Assembly: GCA_031553685.1 (NCBI GenBank)
Contig: JAVBLE010000003.1
Coordinates: 1 to 64,000, forward strand
DNA from: JAFGVL01 sp031553685
Lineage (GTDB): Bacteria > Bacteroidota > Bacteroidia > Bacteroidales > Paludibacteraceae
DNA: 64,000 nt
Reading direction: 5' to 3'
The first letter of the stretch is position 1. Each line of letters opens with the position of its first letter. The position numbers were made by a program, and so were the translations under genes. Below, in pieces: positions 51,828 to 60,976 of the stretch. The notes below the pieces were generated by a model. The model made no database searches. It had not been told where the DNA came from and worked only from the letters and a program-made list of their open reading frames with translations.

Positions 51828-52472
51828 TTACATTTTTAGTTTTTCATCATAATCAAAAAAATATTCATCACCGAGCGAGCAAAGCATCAGTCCGGCGTTG
51901 CGTTCTTTGAGTTCAGCCGAAACGAGGCTGCAAATCAACTGTTGATTTTGCTTATCCAAATGGCTGAAAGGTTCGTCGAGTAGCAGGAAGTCGAACGGTT
52001 GTGCCAACGCACGGATTACTGCCACACGCTGTTGTTGCCCGTACGAAAGGATTTGCAACGGCGAGTCTGCTTTATTAGCAATGCCAAGGGCGTCGAGCAT
52101 TGTGCAGATTTTTTCATCCGAAAGATAGTGTGTCAATCTGTTTTTCAACTGTATATTGTCCCATACGCTTAGTTCGGGAAACAAGCGGAAGCCTTGAAAG
52201 ACAAGGCTTAATTCGCGTTGTCGCACATGATTCCAAGCGGTTACTTTGTTTTGACTGATATTTTTATTGTCAAACAAAATGAAACCTTTGTAATCTTTTC
52301 GTCTGCCATAAAGAAAGTCGAAAAACGAGGATTTTCCGGTGCCCGACTCGGCATGTATAAGATAGCTTTTCCCACACTCAAAACTACGGTCGGTAAACCA
52401 TACCGACGAATCATGCGAAGCAATATCTGCTATCGGACAAGGTACTACTTGGGATATTTGGATTGTTTTCAT
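51828..52472 (-). CDS. ABC transporter ATP-binding protein
   Basis: The 214-residue ATPase has Walker A ESGTGKSS near residue 45, a Q-loop region LSLVFQGFRLFPELSVWDN near 95, the signature LSYGQQQRVAV near 145 and Walker B FDFLLLDEPFSHLD near 165. It is of the LolD/MacB size and powers the FtsX-like permease encoded next. The signature has LSYGQ in place of the usual LSGGQ (Tyr for Gly), a modest deviation. The leader contains a copy of the ~90-bp dispersed repeat found also before the pectate lyase. Confidence 0.88.
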   Translation of the reverse strand: MKTIQISQVVPCPIADIASHDSSVWFTDRSFECGKSYLIHAESGTGKSSFFDFLYGRRKDYKGFILFDNKNISQNKVTAWNHVRQRELSLVFQGFRLFPELSVWDNIQLKNRLTHYLSDEKICTMLDALGIANKADSPLQILSYGQQQRVAVIRALAQPFDFLLLDEPFSHLDKQNQQLICSLVSAELKERNAGLMLCSLGDEYFFDYDEKLKM

Positions 52473-52500
52473 CGTCTATAATTTTCTTTTTAATGGTCAG

Positions 52501-52592
52501 AATGGAACCGAAGGTCAACGACCAACAGGAGTTAATATCCATGAGGTTATAGTCATTGTGCTTGGTGTGCATTTTTGCTCATGGATATTTCA
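52501..52592 (+). repeat. Copy 2 of the ~90-bp dispersed 5'-UTR repeat
   Basis: AATGGAACCGAAGGTCAACG, ACCAACAGGAGTTAATATCC, ATGAGGTTATAGTCATTGTG, CTTGGTGTGCATTTTTG and CATGGATATTTCAC in order. These match the complement of 7725-7810. It lies 29 bases before the ABC ATPase start, antisense to that gene, just as copy 1 is antisense to the pectate lyase gene. Confidence 0.65.
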
Positions 52593-52607
52593 CATTATTT
52601 ATCAAAA

Positions 52608-52640
52608 GGTTGTTTCAAAAGCTTTGCTTTGAAACAACCT
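52608..52640 (-). terminator. Terminator after the RDD gene
   Basis: On the minus strand AGGTTGTTTCAAA and TTTGAAACAACCT form a 13-bp perfect stem followed by TTTGAT, 40 bases after the RDD stop. Confidence 0.8.
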
Positions 52641-52679
52641 CTTCTGTATAAAATTCCTCTAAATATTTATGATCAAATT

Positions 52680-53123
52680 TTACACCAAAACAACTCTGGT
52701 TTTAGAAATCGTATCATGCCAACCCACACCATTACCCAAAAATGAAAGGGCATCAAATGGAATAAAGCGGCACAAAGAACGGACAAGAATAGTATTCAAT
52801 TCAGGTTTTTCGCCTGCTTCGGTAACTGTTTTGGTTTTAGTAATAAATTTGGCAATTGTTCTACCAGTGTTATATTCAAATATTGTGTAGTAAGTCATTG
52901 ACAACAAAAAACCTAACAAATAATTTACAAGAGAGTTATCTTCATCGAGAAATGAAAGGGAACTTGGCGAAATTACAGCTATAACAATCCCTAAAATGAT
53001 ACATATAATGTAGAAAAAAACGGTATCCAGCAGCAGATTGGCAAACCGCCTTCCCGAGCCGGCTACAAGAACTGGTTTTTCTGCTATTTCTTGTGCATCT
53101 AATATTTCAGTATTTTCAATCAT
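52680..53123 (-). CDS. RDD family membrane protein
   Basis: The 147-residue protein has an N-terminal cytoplasmic segment, the RDD-type start of the first helix (GRRFANLLLDTVFFYI, Arg and Asp conserved, about residues 25-40), and three hydrophobic helices (about 32-52, 65-85, 95-110). The conserved TGRTIAKFITKTKTV stretch is near 106. RDD proteins are small membrane proteins of mostly unknown function; some are linked to ion antiport. It follows the DUF4836 gene by 19 bases, so the two form an operon ending at the 52608-52640 hairpin. Confidence 0.8.
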   Translation of the reverse strand: MIENTEILDAQEIAEKPVLVAGSGRRFANLLLDTVFFYIICIILGIVIAVISPSSLSFLDEDNSLVNYLLGFLLSMTYYTIFEYNTGRTIAKFITKTKTVTEAGEKPELNTILVRSLCRFIPFDALSFLGNGVGWHDTISKTRVVLV

Positions 53124-53142
53124 GTTTTTTGTTTTTTTAATA

Positions 53143-54675
53143 TTATTTACTCATCTCTTCCGCCGCTTTTATTATCATAGCCAAGCTATTGTCTTGCTTG
53201 TTTTTGAAGCGAAGCACAACCGTTGCATTCACACTCTCGGCGTCATAAGTGCATTTCAGGTCTTTAAATAAGTTTAGCATAGTCGCATTACCCGGTTGTA
53301 TCGAAAGCATTGTCCGAAGCCATTGTGGATATTCGTCCAAATCCAAATTCATATAGAGAAATGCCGGGCTTTCGAGTTCTTTTTTAAACGATGATTTTGT
53401 CAGATTTTTATGCAATGTTTCGTCCTTGGTAAATTTCTTTATATTATCTTCGTTGCTGGTTACGAACAAGATATCGTTTCGTTGTGCAATCAATAAATAA
53501 AAATTCTCATTGCCTAAAACAGTGTAACCTTGCATTTCTTTTTTAGGAAAATTACCCATTTGTTTAAAGATCAAATCATATATTTTGTGGTCGTTCACCG
53601 TAGCGGCTACTGTAAATTCAGGCATTTTTTCCTTAGGGAACTCGGAAAGCGAACCCACCAAATCTCCTTTCAACGAGTTTACCACATCCAGAATTTCTTG
53701 CGGATATTCTCCCGTTGAGCCAAACATCTTGGTCAATTCAACCCAATTCAGGTTTACAGCAAGCAACGCAAAAGCCTCTTCCGGAAAATACGACAATACT
53801 TGAGGGTCGATATTCTTTTTAGTATAATATTTTTCGTATAATTTTTTAGCCTGAACCGTTGGTGTTGCAGTCGAAGTAAGGGTAATATTCCCATTGTTAA
53901 ATTGCATGTTTGAGTGCACATATAACCCTTTGGCATCAACCAGTTGATCATTTGTCAAAAGCGACTTGCCATACATTTGTTTATTAAACGCATCGGCAAA
54001 GGTGATAAATTTCTCATAATTCATCCACAAGCCTACATCGGTTTTGTTTTTGTAAAACCCGGCAAAATCGGCATTCGTCGTAATACTCTTTTCGGGTGTG
54101 AGCGCAAAAAGTTTCAAAACCTCCCGGACATCCATTTGGGCTATAATTGCCCTGTCCGAATCCCATGCAATCACCATGCCATCGTCCGCAAGATATGACA
54201 CATCGTTTTCCTCCTTAATACTAATTAGCCTGCCATCCTCCTTGATAATATTTTCGATGTTTCTGGTAAACTTCGATTTGCTTTTCAAACTCAACAAAAG
54301 AGCTATATCCGTTTGCGGATGCTCGAAAGCATAAAATTCGTCTACATCTGCCGCCGAAGGAATTGTGTCAACTTGGCGCGGTACGACAAACGCAAACGCT
54401 TCATCAAAATCAATACCGCTTTTGGTTGGGTCATCAAGCAATTGTTTGGTGGTTGTACCGCCCATACCTTCGAGCAGGTCTTTAAAGATTTTGTTGTCCT
54501 TCATGCTTTTCAGGTCGGCTTTTTTAATTATCGACTTCAAATCAAGGGTAATAACAATCGGACTTTCTTGTGGAACAAGGCTCAACGCCGACTCTTTCTT
54601 TCCACACGAAGTAACAAATAACAAACAGGCAATTAACGAAATGCCCATCAAACGAAGAGGATTTAGATTTCTCAT
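53143..54675 (-). CDS. DUF4836 family lipoprotein
   Basis: The 510-residue protein is taken to start at the ATG giving MRNLNPLRLMG; a TTG three codons upstream is less likely. A lipoprotein signal ends in VTSC (Cys near 24). The DUF4836 domain covers almost the whole mature protein (VPQESPIVITLDLKSIIKKADL, LMNYEKFITFADAFN-like region, FLYMNLDLDEYPQWLRTML). The family is Bacteroidota-specific and of unknown function; the repeated two-lobed layout suggests a surface or periplasmic binding role, which is only inference. It heads an operon with the RDD gene. Confidence 0.83.
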   Translation of the reverse strand: MRNLNPLRLMGISLIACLLFVTSCGKKESALSLVPQESPIVITLDLKSIIKKADLKSMKDNKIFKDLLEGMGGTTTKQLLDDPTKSGIDFDEAFAFVVPRQVDTIPSAADVDEFYAFEHPQTDIALLLSLKSKSKFTRNIENIIKEDGRLISIKEENDVSYLADDGMVIAWDSDRAIIAQMDVREVLKLFALTPEKSITTNADFAGFYKNKTDVGLWMNYEKFITFADAFNKQMYGKSLLTNDQLVDAKGLYVHSNMQFNNGNITLTSTATPTVQAKKLYEKYYTKKNIDPQVLSYFPEEAFALLAVNLNWVELTKMFGSTGEYPQEILDVVNSLKGDLVGSLSEFPKEKMPEFTVAATVNDHKIYDLIFKQMGNFPKKEMQGYTVLGNENFYLLIAQRNDILFVTSNEDNIKKFTKDETLHKNLTKSSFKKELESPAFLYMNLDLDEYPQWLRTMLSIQPGNATMLNLFKDLKCTYDAESVNATVVLRFKNKQDNSLAMIIKAAEEMSK

Positions 54676-54783
54676 ATCTTTCAATTTTTATTTTACAAAT
54701 AATACAACGAAAGTACTATAAAATTGGGGATTAACAAATATTTAATCCAACAACCCTTAATCCTTTATTGTAAGAAAACTTAA

Positions 54784-54815
54784 TTTTCACATCTCGAAAT
54801 AAGTAACTAACTTTG
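54784..54815 (+). promoter_or_regulatory. Promoter/operator of the M6-like protease gene
   Basis: TTTTCACATCTCGAAATAAG at 54784-54803 lies with fixed spacing before TAACTTTG (54808-54815). The same block with one change (CACATTTCGAAATAAG) stands at the same distance before the rel promoter (57377-57408). The core ATTTCGAAAT is palindromic in the rel copy. Confidence 0.6.
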
Positions 54816-54835
54816 GGAAAATCAAATCTGCTTTT

Positions 54836-57358
54836 ATGAAAAAATTTACTTCGATTATACTTATACTAGTTTTCGCCAATCGTTTGCAAGCAGCCCCTGC
54901 AGCTCCCGAACCTGTTACTTTCACACAGCCCGGCGGACAAAACATTACCGTACTGCTGCGAGGCGATGAGAAGTCCAAACGCATGGAAACACCCGACGGA
55001 TATACACTTATGTACAATCAACAAGGGTTTATTGTATATGCCACTCTCGACAAAGAAGGCAATCTGGTGCCGTCGGACATGGTAGCAACCGACACTTCTA
55101 AACTTCGCTCGGCAGATATGTCCGGTTTCTTGCAACAAACACCGAAACATCTTTCCTTTAGCCCCCAACAACGCGAAAAACAACGGCAGGACTGGGTTGA
55201 AGATACCACCTCGCAACCACCTATATTACATCAATTTAAAGCAGGAGCTATTTCTCAAAAAAACATTTTGGTTGTACTAGTCAATTTCAAAGACAAAAAA
55301 TTTACCAAAACAAAAGAAGAATTTGAAAATCTGATAAATCAAAACGGATATAATGTGGACAGTTCGCAAGGCTCGGTAAAAGATTTTTTTATTGAAAATT
55401 CATACGGTAAATTAGACATTTTGTTTACTGTCGCCGGCATGGTTACCCTGTCGCAAAATGCAGCCTATTACGGTGCTAACGACAATAACGGGAGAGATAT
55501 CCGCCGGCGCGAATTTGCTACCGAAGTCGCCAATGAAATAGCCAAAACATTTGATTTCAGCCTTTTTGATGCCGATAATAACAAATATATTGACGGTTTC
55601 CATATCATTTTTGCAGGCAGAGGCGAAGAAGCCGGAGGGGGTGCCGATTGCATTTGGTCGCACAAATGGACATTTGCACAAACATTGATTTTTAATGGTA
55701 AATGGCTGCAAGTTTATTCCTGTTCGCCCGAATTATACAAAACCAAAATAACTACTATCGGCGTTATTTGCCATGAAATGACACATTCGTTGTTCAACTC
55801 GCCCGATTATTATGATACAAACGAGGAAATAGACGGCAATTTTCTCGGCACTGGAAAATGGGATTTGATGGGAGACGGCAGTTGGAATGGATTTGGATCG
55901 GGTCAAAATGGCAATTGTCCTGCACACATTAACATGTACGAAAAAATTCGTTTAGGCTGGACATCAGCTACCGAATTATCCGGCAACCAAGCAGTAACAG
56001 ACATGCCTAATTCAGCCGATAACCCACTCTCTTACCAAGTCTATACTCCAGCTGACGGCGGTTATTTTTTGCTGGAAAATAAACAGAAAAAAGGTTTTGA
56101 CAGTGCACTACCCGGCAGCGGGCTAGTTATTTGGCGCATACATGCCGATTTGCCCAACTACCTGTCCGACCTCAACGAAACCTATCCGCAAATGCTATAT
56201 CCCGTCTGTGCTTCCTCATCGTATGCCATTTCCGGCAATACGCCCGAATCTTATGGAGAAATAAACAAAGCAGGTTGTCCATTTCCAGGAAGCTCCGGCA
56301 ACACCTCGTTCGGCGACAACACCATCCCCTCCATGCGAGCCACCCCAGACAGCGAAAATAAAACCCGTATATCCGGTATCACGGATATTTCAGGCTTAGT
56401 ATCCTTCAATTTTGAAGACAACCGGGTAAACTTCCAACCAACCCAATACAACAACGACGACAAGGAAGGATTACGCATTTTCCTCCGCCAAATATCATCA
56501 AACACTAGCAAACGCAATTTCGAACAATTAAACTTAACCCCTGAAGACACCCTCAGCTGGTATGACTCCGAAGCATGGATAAACAAAATAAGCACCACCA
56601 AAGGAATGGGCAGTTACGAAACCAATTCGGGCATCTTGTGGAACAATTCCATCCCCAACCGGATTGTAGCCATCTATTGGCGTGCACGAGGATTAGGCGG
56701 AAACATGGACGCCAACTCTTGGAAATCATTGCGCACACTCTATTGCAACGACAATTCCCTATACAGCATCCGCGCCATCGCAAACAGCAATTTAAGCAAA
56801 GTATATTGCGAAAATAACTATCTCCTGTTTTCGGGCATGCCCGTACAAACAAGCATATTAACCACCTACAACTATAATCCGCAAAAAAGAAGAGCCAGAA
56901 ATACCATTCACTTTTACGACCCAATCGATTTAAGCCGTGAATACACCATCGACGGAAAAAACACCATATACACATGGTATGATATCACCGACGGGAACGA
57001 AAATCAAATACAATTAACCGGCAATTCGGGAAATTTCACACTCACGCCCGACTTCTGCGGCAAAAAACTCCGTTGCAAAATGCAAAACCAGCTTTTTCCC
57101 AACCTCATAAGCACGCAAGCCCTAATTTACGAAGCAGAAGTAATGCAGCCCACACTGAAAATATACCCAATCCCCACCAGTGGACAGTTAACCATCGACA
57201 ACGACCATGTACCTGTCGGGAAAATACAAATATACGATGTTACGCGGCGTTTAGTCCTCGAAACCGACCGAACCAACTTCGACATAAGTCGCTTGCTACA
57301 AGGCGTATACTATCTCAAAGTCGAAGGAAAAATAATACCAATATTAAAAGCCCCATAA
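54836..57358 (+). CDS. M6-like secreted metalloprotease with sorting-type C-terminal domain
   Basis: The 840-residue protein has a signal peptide (cut near residue 19, LQAA), an N-terminal propeptide-like region (about 20-125) and the immune-inhibitor-A-type M6 peptidase domain (about 130-440). The zinc motif CHEMTHSLFNSPDYYD near residue 310 has the HExxH pattern, followed by GKWDLMGDGSWNG near 340. A middle region (about 530-760) of low recognisability and a type IX secretion sorting domain (last ~75 residues, LKIYPIPTSGQLTID...GVYYLKVEG) complete it. It is probably secreted by the type IX system. Codon usage shifts to C-ending codons in the second half. It shares a promoter motif with the rel gene downstream. 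Confidence 0.87.
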   Translation: MKKFTSIILILVFANRLQAAPAAPEPVTFTQPGGQNITVLLRGDEKSKRMETPDGYTLMYNQQGFIVYATLDKEGNLVPSDMVATDTSKLRSADMSGFLQQTPKHLSFSPQQREKQRQDWVEDTTSQPPILHQFKAGAISQKNILVVLVNFKDKKFTKTKEEFENLINQNGYNVDSSQGSVKDFFIENSYGKLDILFTVAGMVTLSQNAAYYGANDNNGRDIRRREFATEVANEIAKTFDFSLFDADNNKYIDGFHIIFAGRGEEAGGGADCIWSHKWTFAQTLIFNGKWLQVYSCSPELYKTKITTIGVICHEMTHSLFNSPDYYDTNEEIDGNFLGTGKWDLMGDGSWNGFGSGQNGNCPAHINMYEKIRLGWTSATELSGNQAVTDMPNSADNPLSYQVYTPADGGYFLLENKQKKGFDSALPGSGLVIWRIHADLPNYLSDLNETYPQMLYPVCASSSYAISGNTPESYGEINKAGCPFPGSSGNTSFGDNTIPSMRATPDSENKTRISGITDISGLVSFNFEDNRVNFQPTQYNNDDKEGLRIFLRQISSNTSKRNFEQLNLTPEDTLSWYDSEAWINKISTTKGMGSYETNSGILWNNSIPNRIVAIYWRARGLGGNMDANSWKSLRTLYCNDNSLYSIRAIANSNLSKVYCENNYLLFSGMPVQTSILTTYNYNPQKRRARNTIHFYDPIDLSREYTIDGKNTIYTWYDITDGNENQIQLTGNSGNFTLTPDFCGKKLRCKMQNQLFPNLISTQALIYEAEVMQPTLKIYPIPTSGQLTIDNDHVPVGKIQIYDVTRRLVLETDRTNFDISRLLQGVYYLKVEGKIIPILKAP

Positions 57359-57376
57359 CCTACAACAAACCAAAAT

Positions 57377-57408
57377 TTTTCACATTTCGAAATAAGTCAT
57401 TATTTTTG
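57377..57408 (+). promoter_or_regulatory. Promoter/operator of rel
   Basis: TTTTCACATTTCGAAATAAG (57377-57396) precedes TATTTTTG (57401-57408) with the same 24-base offset as the copy upstream of the M6 protease. A leader of about 20 nt to the rel ATG follows. Confidence 0.62.
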
Positions 57409-57436
57409 AAAAAGTCAATAAAGATATACAAACTGA

Positions 57437-59599
57437 ATGAACGAAATACGCCAAATATACCGCCAATACCTCGCTTACGGCAAACGCATCGTACCCAAAC
57501 AAGACGCTGCCGATGTGCGCCATATCCTGCGCCGGACTATCGACAACGGAAACCTGTCGCAACAATCGCTGCTCAAAAACCTGCACACGGCGCTTATCAC
57601 CATTACCGAAATCGGGCTGGGGCGATCCACAGTGATTGCCGTACTGCTACACGATGCGGTGGTGGGCGGCATCATCTCGCACGAAGATTTGCGCAAACGC
57701 TTCGGCAATTCGGCAGCCGTTATTGTTAGCGGACTCATACGCGCCAACGAGCTTTACCGCAAAAACGCCGCCATCGAAACCGAGAACTTCAGCAAACTGC
57801 TCCTCACCTTTGCCGAAGATGTGCGCGTGATATTTATCCTCATTGCCGAGCGGCTCCACACCATCCGCCATGTGAAGCACGCCAGCCGCGACACCCAGCT
57901 GCAAATAGCCCGCGAAGCCTCGTACCTCTATGCACCGCTGGCACACCGCATGGGACTGTACAAAATCAAAACCGAGCTCGAAGACCTTTCGTTGCGCTAC
58001 ACAAGCCCCGACGATTTCAACAAAATTAAAGAATTCTTGAGCGAAACCAAAGCCTCGCGCGAGAAATACATTGCCGACTTTATCGCTCCGCTCAAAAAGC
58101 AACTGCGCGATGCCGGTTTCGATTTCAGCATCAAGGGACGCACCAAATCCATCCATTCTATCTGGAACAAATGGAAACGGCAAGGCACGCCGCTCAACCA
58201 TATCTATGACCTGTTTGCCATCCGCGTAGTGCTGCGTTGCCCCATCGAACGCGAAAAAGCCGAATGTTGGCAAGTCTATTCCATCGTTACCGACAAATAC
58301 CAACCCAACCCCAAGAGGATGCGCGACTGGCTGTCCATACCCAAATCCAACGGCTACGAATCGCTGCACACCACCGTGATGGGACCCGAAGGTAAATGGG
58401 TAGAAGTACAAATACGCACCGAGCGCATGGACGAAATAGCCGAAAAAGGACTTGCCGCCCACTGGAAATACAAAGGCGTAAAGGGCGATAGCAACATGGA
58501 CGAATGGCTCAAACACATCCGCGAAATACTCGAAAACCCCCAAAGCGGAGTCGAAACCATGGACGATTTCCGCCTCGACCTGTACGACGATGAAGTATTC
58601 GTCTTCACTCCCACCGGCGACCTGCAACGCCTCAAAAAAGGAGCAACCGTACTCGATTTCGCCTTTCATATCCACACCAGCTTAGGCTCCAAATGCGTAG
58701 GCGCAAAGATTAACGGCAAAGCCGTCCCCATCCGCTATGTACTCGCAAATGGCGACCAGATCGAAATACTCACCTCCACCAACCAAAAGCCTAAACAAGA
58801 CTGGCTCAACATCGTAACCACCTCTAAAGCACGCACCAAAATAAAGCAAGTGCTCAAAGAAATTGACTACAAAGAAGCCGAACAAGGTAAGGAAATACTG
58901 TTGCGCCGCCTCAAAAATTGGAAGATCGATTACATAGAAGCCGACATAACCCGCACGACCAAAAAACTCGGCTACAAAGTAATCAGCGACTTCTACCAAG
59001 ACATTGCACTCGAGAAAATAGACATGCTCACTGTGCGCAACGAACTGCAAGCCGAACTCGAAAAGCCCGAAACAGCCATCGACGCCGAACTTCGCAGCGC
59101 TGCCAACTTTACGCAAGAAAACGACCTTATACTCAAAGACCGCAAAGACGACGCGCTCGTCATCGATCAAAATGTAAAAGGCATCGAATACAAGCTCGCT
59201 CCGTGCTGCAACCCCATCTATGGAGACGAAGTATTTGGTTTCGTAGCCTCATCGGGTGGCATCAAGATACACCGCAAAGACTGCCCCAACGCCCCTTTTA
59301 TGGAAAAATTCGCCTACCGGATCATCAAAGCCCAATGGTCGGGCAAGTCAAGCGGGCAGTACCTCATCGCCCTGCGCATCACAGGCAGAGACGACATCGG
59401 CATTGTAACCAACATCACCTCGCTCCTCTCCAAAGAAAGCAAAGTAACCATGCGTTCCATCTCGGTCGACTCTGCCGACGGCATCTTCCAAGGCAACATC
59501 ACCTTACTGGTAAAAGACACGCACGACCTCGACAGCATCATCAAAAAAATAAAAACGATAAAGGGCGTCAAAGAAGTGGAGCGGCGGAAACTGAAATAA
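57437..59599 (+). CDS. RelA/SpoT-type (p)ppGpp synthetase with degenerate hydrolase domain
   Basis: The 720-residue enzyme has the RSH layout: HD-type domain (about 20-170), synthetase (about 215-350), TGS (about 390-450), helical region, a Cys-containing CC/RIS segment (CCNPIYGDEVFGF near 595) and an ACT domain (about 645-720). Synthetase motifs are intact: GRTKSIHSIWNKW, YDLFAIRVVL, PKSNGYESLHTTV, EVQIRTERMDEIAEKGLAAHWKYK. In the HD domain the catalytic HDxxED reads HDAVVG, and the later DRLHNMR reads ERLHTIR, so hydrolysis is probably lost. It resembles the second RSH of Bacteroides. The gene is clearly GC-richer than its neighbours. Confidence 0.92.
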   Translation: MNEIRQIYRQYLAYGKRIVPKQDAADVRHILRRTIDNGNLSQQSLLKNLHTALITITEIGLGRSTVIAVLLHDAVVGGIISHEDLRKRFGNSAAVIVSGLIRANELYRKNAAIETENFSKLLLTFAEDVRVIFILIAERLHTIRHVKHASRDTQLQIAREASYLYAPLAHRMGLYKIKTELEDLSLRYTSPDDFNKIKEFLSETKASREKYIADFIAPLKKQLRDAGFDFSIKGRTKSIHSIWNKWKRQGTPLNHIYDLFAIRVVLRCPIEREKAECWQVYSIVTDKYQPNPKRMRDWLSIPKSNGYESLHTTVMGPEGKWVEVQIRTERMDEIAEKGLAAHWKYKGVKGDSNMDEWLKHIREILENPQSGVETMDDFRLDLYDDEVFVFTPTGDLQRLKKGATVLDFAFHIHTSLGSKCVGAKINGKAVPIRYVLANGDQIEILTSTNQKPKQDWLNIVTTSKARTKIKQVLKEIDYKEAEQGKEILLRRLKNWKIDYIEADITRTTKKLGYKVISDFYQDIALEKIDMLTVRNELQAELEKPETAIDAELRSAANFTQENDLILKDRKDDALVIDQNVKGIEYKLAPCCNPIYGDEVFGFVASSGGIKIHRKDCPNAPFMEKFAYRIIKAQWSGKSSGQYLIALRITGRDDIGIVTNITSLLSKESKVTMRSISVDSADGIFQGNITLLVKDTHDLDSIIKKIKTIKGVKEVERRKLK

Positions 59600-59604
59600 C
59601 AAAT

Positions 59605-59741
59605 AAAAAACATCAGGGCGCGATCATTAAACGAGGTCGAATTGGGAATCATGACCAAAGGGAATAAATGCGCCCCCGCCGCGTGCCCATTCCTTTCGCT
59701 GCAGGGTATCGCCGGTGGCTGAGCGTAGTCGAAGTCATAAC
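59605..59741. repeat. Degenerate copy 3 of the structured intergenic repeat
   Basis: CATCAGGGCGCG at one end and CGCTGCAGGGTATCGCCGG followed by TGGCTGAGCGTAGTCGAAGT at the other match the ends of the repeat at 23983-24200; the conserved middle is lost or replaced. No gene lies in 59600-59926. Confidence 0.5.
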
Positions 59742-59747
59742 CCCAAC

Positions 59748-59782
59748 AAGTCAAGGCTTCACTCGGAGTGAAGCCCTGACTT
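59748..59782. repeat. Palindrome of the AGTGAARCC family, copy 1
   Basis: AAGTCAAGGCTTCACTC and GAGTGAAGCCCTGACTT form 16 of 17 pairs around a single G. The same design with changed bases recurs at 63083-63113, so this is a dispersed hairpin and may double as the rel terminator. Confidence 0.6.
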
Positions 59783-59926
59783 CGACTCGAAAGTTACAAA
59801 TTCCCTCTCTTTGCAGAACAATCATGAAAAGCAAATAAAAATCCTGCAAATCAATTATTTACAGGACTTCTTAATGAAATATGAATTATAAGGATCTGAC
59901 CCTGATTTTCCAATTCAACATCATAA

Positions 59927-60478
59927 TTAATTTTTCACTTTATACCCGCAATTTACTTTTCCTTTACTGATATTAGTCAGTTTCGATTTTATCAATTGGC
60001 GACGAATAGGAGAGATGTGGTCGATAAACATATTTCCTTCCAGATGGTCGTATTCGTGTTGCACAGCGCGGGCAGCAAAGCCTGATATTACTTCATCGTG
60101 TTCTACAAAGTTTTCGTCCAAATATTTTATACGAATGCTGTCTTTGCGCACAACTGTTTCGTAAACTTTAGGGATGCTCAGGCAACCTTCTTCTTTGCTC
60201 ACATCATGGCTTGTACGCTCGATGATTTGTGCATTGATAAAGGCTTTCTTAAATCCTGCCAATTCAGGATTTTCTTCGGCAAGCGGGTCGAGGTCGATAA
60301 CGAACAGGCGGATAGAAAGCCCTATCTGTGGAGCAGCCAACCCAATGCCGTCGCCCGATTTGTACATGGTTTCCCACAAATCGGCAATAATTTGCGACAA
60401 TTCGGGGTAGTTCTTATCAATATTTTCGGCTTTGCGTCGAAGAATTGGGTTTCCGTAAAGTAATATTGGTCTGATCAT
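59927..60478 (-). CDS. def: Peptide deformylase
   Basis: The 183-residue metalloenzyme removes the formyl group from nascent proteins. All three motifs are present: GIGLAAPQIG near residue 43, EEGCLSIP near 95 (metal-binding Cys) and QHEYDHLEG near 140 (HExxH). Length is normal. It follows ruvX by 58 bases on the same strand; the gap carries an AT-rich repeat found at other gene junctions. The two probably share the ruvX promoter. Confidence 0.96.
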   Translation of the reverse strand: MIRPILLYGNPILRRKAENIDKNYPELSQIIADLWETMYKSGDGIGLAAPQIGLSIRLFVIDLDPLAEENPELAGFKKAFINAQIIERTSHDVSKEEGCLSIPKVYETVVRKDSIRIKYLDENFVEHDEVISGFAARAVQHEYDHLEGNMFIDHISPIRRQLIKSKLTNISKGKVNCGYKVKN

Positions 60479-60481
60479 AGT

Positions 60482-60542
60482 ATGAATTTACTATTGGACT
60501 ATTTACAATTTACGATTGAATATAAATTGTAAATTGTCAAAT
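60482..60542. repeat. AT-rich junction repeat, copy 4 (ruvX/def)
   Basis: GAATTTACTATTGGACTATT, TACAATTTACGATTG and TAAATTGTAAATTGTCAAAT words fill the ruvX-def gap and overlap the last codons of ruvX. They match the family at 19797, 34078 and 51745. Confidence 0.5.
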
Positions 60543-60953
60543 TGTTTTGCTCTCTAAATAACTTTGTAAAATAATTGTTGCGCTTATCTGATCTATTAAC
60601 GCTTTATCTTGTCGTTTTGTTTTGTTAATTCCGCTTTGAAGCATGGTTTGTTGTGCCAATTTAGAAGTAAATCGTTCATCAACAAACACAACCGGAATGT
60701 TGGGAAAAAGTTTTTTCAGCCGGTTTACAAACGGCGTTACAAACCGCATTGATTCCGAAGGTTCATTGTTCATTTGCTTGGGCAATCCTACCACAAACTC
60801 GTCCACCGGTTCTTTTTCCACATATTTTTCTAAAAAAGAAAATATTTCGGCAGCAGGTACGGTTGTTAGTCCGTTGGCAATTAGTTGCAGCGGGTCGGTG
60901 GCGGCAATCCCGCAACGCTTTTGCCCGACATCTATAGCTACAATTCTGCCCAT
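60537..60953 (-). CDS. ruvX: Putative pre-16S rRNA nuclease / Holliday junction resolvase YqgF
   Basis: The 138-residue RNase H-fold protein matches YqgF/RuvX, which acts in 16S rRNA 5' maturation and has been described as a Holliday junction resolvase. The DVGQKRCGIA motif at residues 7-16 carries the first catalytic Asp, GLPKQMN near 59, the VDERFTS stretch near 95 has the catalytic Glu, and DKALIDQISATIIL near 118 the last Asp. Length is normal. It heads an operon with def. Confidence 0.93.
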   Translation of the reverse strand: MGRIVAIDVGQKRCGIAATDPLQLIANGLTTVPAAEIFSFLEKYVEKEPVDEFVVGLPKQMNNEPSESMRFVTPFVNRLKKLFPNIPVVFVDERFTSKLAQQTMLQSGINKTKRQDKALIDQISATIILQSYLESKTI

Positions 60954-60976
60954 TTCTTTTTTGTTGAAAATTGTTG

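Noticed and set aside
57647..58675. 342-codon open frame antisense to rel
   Set aside because: It is the mirror of a GC-rich conserved gene, Phe/Val/Gly-rich, without a start context or family features.
58918..59667. 249-codon frame overlapping rel in another frame
   Set aside because: The translation is Arg/Gln/His-rich noise from rel's composition.
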